Below, piece by piece: positions 61,432-64,000 of a stretch of 64,000 nt of DNA. The position numbers were made by a program, and so were the translations under genes. Source of the stretch: Tatumella punctata (GTDB lineage Bacteria; Pseudomonadota; Gammaproteobacteria; Enterobacterales; Enterobacteriaceae); contig NZ_BAAAFW010000050.1 of NCBI RefSeq assembly GCF_039523735.1, forward strand, positions 186,001-250,000, given 5' to 3'. A model generated the notes under the pieces. It had not been told where the DNA came from. It did not search any database and saw nothing but the letters and a program-made list of their open reading frames with translations. Each line of letters starts with the position of its first letter. Position 1 is the first letter of the stretch.

Positions 61432-61459
61432 ATTTTAGAGATTTTCCACCCCGCGTCAA
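61432..61459 (-). promoter_or_regulatory. Promoter of the tRNA-Leu cluster
   Basis: On the minus strand a -35 box TTGACG (61454-61459) and a -10 box TAAAAT (61432-61437) are separated by 16 bases, followed by the GC-rich discriminator GCGCCTCCG. That is the usual make-up of a stringently controlled tRNA promoter. It lies about 40 bases before the first tRNA. Confidence 0.75.
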
Positions 61460-61555
61460 CTGATATTTCGTTGGCGGGGGTGCATTTGCTGTAAAAACCG
61501 GCAGGAAGTTGCCGGGCAGTGAGCCGGCGTCAGCACCATTAACCGTAATCAGCGG

Positions 61556-62587
61556 TTACTTTGCCCGGCTGCCACGCCCGTAAACACTGCGGTAAACGCG
61601 GAAACGGCCGGTCTGGGCCAGTACTTCATGGTTGCCGAACGTTTCATCCAGTACCTGAGGGTAAGGTAAAAAGGCATTTGCCACGATCCGTAATTCGCCA
61701 CCGGTATTCAGATGCCTGGCCGCACCCCGGATTAATGCGTTTGCGGCATCAAGGCTGGTTTGCAGTCCTTCATGAAACGGCGGGTTCGAAATAATCATAT
61801 CGAAGCGACCGGTAACATCAGAAAAGACGTTGCTGGCAAAGACTTCCCCTTCCACGTCATTGGCGGCCAGGGTTAATTTGCTGGCCGCTAATGCTGCGGC
61901 ATTAACATCGGTCAGCCAGAGACGGGCTTTCGGTGAATGTTTGGCCAGGGTCACGGATAGTACGCCTGCACCGCAGCCGACATCCAGTACTTTGCCTTTG
62001 GTATGGGCGCTGAGTGTGGACAGTAATAACGCACTGCCTGCATCCAGACCATCACGACTGAATACTCCGGGCAATGTGGTAATGGTCAGCCCATTGCTCT
62101 GGTAGTGGTTAATAAAACGGTCGGCATCGAATTCCGGCTGTTTTTCGAGGCGACCGTGATATAAGCCGCAACGGCGGGCGCTGTCTATTTTCGTGACCGC
62201 AGCCCAGGGAGCCAGCATGGCTTCGGCGCTGCGCACTCCGCTGCGGTTTTCACCGATGATAAAAATATCGCTGCCCACGGGTAGCAGGGATAACAGGTTT
62301 TGCAGCTGAAACTGGGCTTCCGGTTTGTTTTTTGGCCAGTAATACACCAGAGTGTCACAGCCGCTGACCATACGGGTATCAGCTACCAGGCTGAAACTGG
62401 CATCGTCACCCATCCGCGGGTGCAGATTTTGCCAGTGATGATATTGCTGGGTATGTACTTTGCGGGATGCGGTCAGTAACTGTGACGGCAGGTCGTCCTG
62501 CAGGTCCCCGGCAAATAAAACATGGCGGGTTTCGAACTCTTCACTGTGGCGCAGTATGACTTCACTCGCCGGTGTATACGCGGACAT
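61556..62587 (-). CDS. rsmC: 16S rRNA (guanine-1207-N2)-methyltransferase
   Basis: A 343-residue protein identical in length to E. coli RsmC and similar throughout. The N-terminal domain (LFAGDLQDDLPSQL, YYWPKNKPEAQFQL) resembles the catalytic one and helps bind rRNA. In the C-terminal domain SAM motif I is KVLDVGCGAGVLSV (about 200) and the catalytic NPPFHEG is near 268. It methylates G1207 of 16S rRNA in the 30S subunit. Divergent from holD, as in E. coli. Confidence 0.97.
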   Translation of the reverse strand: MSAYTPASEVILRHSEEFETRHVLFAGDLQDDLPSQLLTASRKVHTQQYHHWQNLHPRMGDDASFSLVADTRMVSGCDTLVYYWPKNKPEAQFQLQNLLSLLPVGSDIFIIGENRSGVRSAEAMLAPWAAVTKIDSARRCGLYHGRLEKQPEFDADRFINHYQSNGLTITTLPGVFSRDGLDAGSALLLSTLSAHTKGKVLDVGCGAGVLSVTLAKHSPKARLWLTDVNAAALAASKLTLAANDVEGEVFASNVFSDVTGRFDMIISNPPFHEGLQTSLDAANALIRGAARHLNTGGELRIVANAFLPYPQVLDETFGNHEVLAQTGRFRVYRSVYGRGSRAK

Positions 62588-62692
62588 ATTAACTCCTTAT
62601 TCTTAAGCCCGGTGATTATAGTGGTTTGTTGGCGCATGTACGATGGGTTTGCTAGCATAGGCGCGTAATCTTCTTACCGGCGGACATCATTT

Positions 62693-63103
62693 ATGGCAAA
62701 CAGGCGTGACTGGCTGTTACAGCAGATGGGTATTACCCAGTACCGGCTCCATCACCCGAGGGCATTACAGGGAGAAGTCGCTGTGCGCTTATCCCCTGAT
62801 ACCCGGCTGGTGATCGTTACCGCCGACCCGCAGCCATCGGCGACGGGTTTTCTGCAGGATGTGCTTCGCAGCCTGGGGCTACGGCAACATCAGTCAGTGA
62901 CGGTCAGCGAACGACAGTTATCGATGCTGCCGGAGCCATTGAACTGCCCGGTATGGCTGCTGGGGATTCCGGCGGACCGACAGTATGCAGCGGTACAATT
63001 AGCCACCCCCCCGCTGAGTGAACTTATTAATAACAGTGCGGCTAAACGCACCCTGTGGCAACAGATAACAACTTATGACAGTCATTTCTTCCCTCGCGCC
63101 TGA
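62693..63103 (+). CDS. holD: DNA polymerase III psi subunit
   Basis: A 136-residue protein (E. coli HolD, 137). The N-terminal RRDWLLQQMGITQYRL binds the chi-free end/clamp-loader, and the protein ends with TLWQQITTYDSHFFPRA, close to the E. coli sequence. The psi subunit links chi to the clamp loader and stabilises it on SSB-coated DNA. It overlaps rimI by 29 bases. Confidence 0.93.
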   Translation: MANRRDWLLQQMGITQYRLHHPRALQGEVAVRLSPDTRLVIVTADPQPSATGFLQDVLRSLGLRQHQSVTVSERQLSMLPEPLNCPVWLLGIPADRQYAAVQLATPPLSELINNSAAKRTLWQQITTYDSHFFPRA

Positions 63104-63515
63104 AGACCAGGTGCTGGCGCTGGCAATTGAGCAGCGCTGTCATGCTTTTCCCTGGTCGGCGGCAACCTTTGCCGGTAATCAGGGTGAACGCTACCTGAAC
63201 TATCGTATCGATGCTGACGGTAAAATGGCCGGTTTTGCCATTACCCAGATCGTACTGGATGAAGCTTCATTGTTTAATATTGCGGTTGATCCTGACTTCC
63301 AGCGGCGTGGTTATGCGCGGCAATTGCTGGAACATCTGATCAATGAGTTAGCGGCCCGCGGTATTCTGACCCTCTGGCTTGAAGTCAGAGAATCGAACCT
63401 GCCGGCGATAGCACTCTATGAACAGCTGGGCTTCAATCAGGTCTCACGCAGACCACGTTACTACCCGACAGCGACCGGCCGTGAGGATGCACTCCTGATG
63501 GCACTGGTACTGTAA
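63075..63515 (+). CDS. rimI: Ribosomal protein S18-alanine N-acetyltransferase
   Basis: A 146-residue GNAT acetyltransferase (E. coli RimI, 148). It has the catalytic-region LFNIAVDPDFQRRGYARQLLEHLI (acetyl-CoA motif Q-R-R-G-Y-A, about 72-95) and the IALYEQLGFNQVSRRPRYY terminus. It acetylates the N-terminal alanine of ribosomal protein S18. Its start lies inside holD, as in E. coli, giving coupled expression. Confidence 0.96.
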   Translation: MTVISSLAPEDQVLALAIEQRCHAFPWSAATFAGNQGERYLNYRIDADGKMAGFAITQIVLDEASLFNIAVDPDFQRRGYARQLLEHLINELAARGILTLWLEVRESNLPAIALYEQLGFNQVSRRPRYYPTATGREDALLMALVL

Positions 63516-63542
63516 CCTGATTCTATTGCTGGCGGAGCCCCG

Positions 63543-64000
63543 ATGCTGGATACACTGGATTGCATTATTTTTGATGCTGATGAAACCCTCTTTTCTTTTG
63601 ACGCTTTTCACGGTTTACAGCAAGTGTTCACTGCCTGTGGTGCGGAATTTTCAGCTGAGGATTATGCTGAATATCAGGCCCTGAATAAGCCACTATGGGT
63701 TGATTACCAGGAAGGTAAAATTACTGCGGCACAATTACAGGTGCAGCGCTTTATCCCTCTGGCTGCACGACTGAATGTCAGACCGGAACAGCTGAATGAT
63801 AGTTTTCTGCTGGCGATGGCCGATATCTGCAGGCCGTTACCCGGCGCAGAACAGTTGCTGGATAGCCTGAAAGGCAAAGTCCGGCTGGCGATTATTACCA
63901 ACGGTTTTACCCGGTTACAGCAACTCAGGCTGGAGCGAACCGGCTTCAGTGATTACTTTGATGCACTGGTCATTTCCGAACAACTGGGGATTGCCAAACC
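63543..64000 (+). CDS. yjjG: Pyrimidine nucleotidase, HAD family (3' end outside window)
   Basis: About 152 codons are present before the window ends, out of some 225. The HAD nucleophile motif DADETLFSFD is at the N-terminus, motif II is IITNGFTRLQQLRLERTG, and the frame is open to the edge with DALVISEQLGIAKP. YjjG dephosphorylates non-canonical and canonical pyrimidine deoxynucleotides, protecting against mutagenic analogues. Follows rimI by 27 bases, as in the E. coli holD-rimI-yjjG order. Confidence 0.95.
   Translation, partial: MLDTLDCIIFDADETLFSFDAFHGLQQVFTACGAEFSAEDYAEYQALNKPLWVDYQEGKITAAQLQVQRFIPLAARLNVRPEQLNDSFLLAMADICRPLPGAEQLLDSLKGKVRLAIITNGFTRLQQLRLERTGFSDYFDALVISEQLGIAK

Overview
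This is chromosomal DNA of a gamma-proteobacterium of the order Enterobacterales. Gene content, protein identity and gene order repeatedly match the Escherichia coli backbone: rsmI-lpoA-yraN-diaA-dolP, yhaK/yhaJ, yqjG-yqjK-yqjE-yqjD, mzrA-yqjA, sstT, alx, rlmG, and later opgB, three tRNA-Leu genes, rsmC, holD-rimI-yjjG. The backbone is compacted and rearranged relative to E. coli, which suggests an Erwiniaceae-like genome such as Tatumella, Pantoea or Erwinia. The genus is inference only. I see no phage, insertion sequence or CRISPR array.

Region by region. 1-2800: an FMN-dependent (SsuD-like) monooxygenase cut by the window edge and a sulfonate-type periplasmic binding protein, divergent from a LysR regulator. 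2890-4670: a lipoprotein, then the RNase P RNA gene rnpB, followed on its 3' side by six 133-bp tandem copies of its own 3' end plus terminator. 4700-9300: rsmI and the divergent lpoA-yraN-diaA-dolP group. 9300-20640: a compact envelope, stress and transport block (yhaK, yhaJ, yqjG, yqjKED, mzrA, yqjA, sstT, alx with a yybP-ykoY type leader, a ClC channel with CBS domains, rlmG). 20800-26130: a laccase-domain protein, an e(P4)-type acid phosphatase, a diguanylate cyclase, ddlA, and a hydroxylase with a Fur-like site upstream. 26430-32530: the complete choline to glycine betaine locus betIBA/betT. 32650-34810: an MFS transporter and a WaaE-like glycosyltransferase. 35050-40880: GABA catabolism (sad, a GabR-like MocR regulator, gabT, gabP).

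41200-51830 is the most notable accessory locus. It carries an amino-acid ABC importer, a BisC-like molybdoenzyme, an MmgE/PrpD protein, an M20 amidohydrolase, a GNAT acetyltransferase, an HcxA-like dehydrogenase and an NtaA/DszA-type FMN monooxygenase. This set parallels the Bacillus subtilis yxeKLMNOPQ operon for S-(2-succino)cysteine breakdown (acetylate, oxidatively cleave, deacetylate to cysteine), with two extra redox enzymes.

51830-53560 is AT-rich and gene-poor. It holds an orphan double-glycine-leader, bacteriocin-like peptide and an RcnB-type lipoprotein. 53600-60000: opgB, then a nucleoside locus (MFS, LacI regulator, nucleoside hydrolase) with a perfect 18-bp palindrome upstream. 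60000-64000: a YbaK-type deacylase, a small membrane protein with a Fur-like site, three identical tRNA-Leu(CAG) genes, rsmC, and holD-rimI-yjjG, the last cut by the window end.

One ambiguous base (N at 11134) sits at a one-base frameshift in yqjG and looks like an assembly error.
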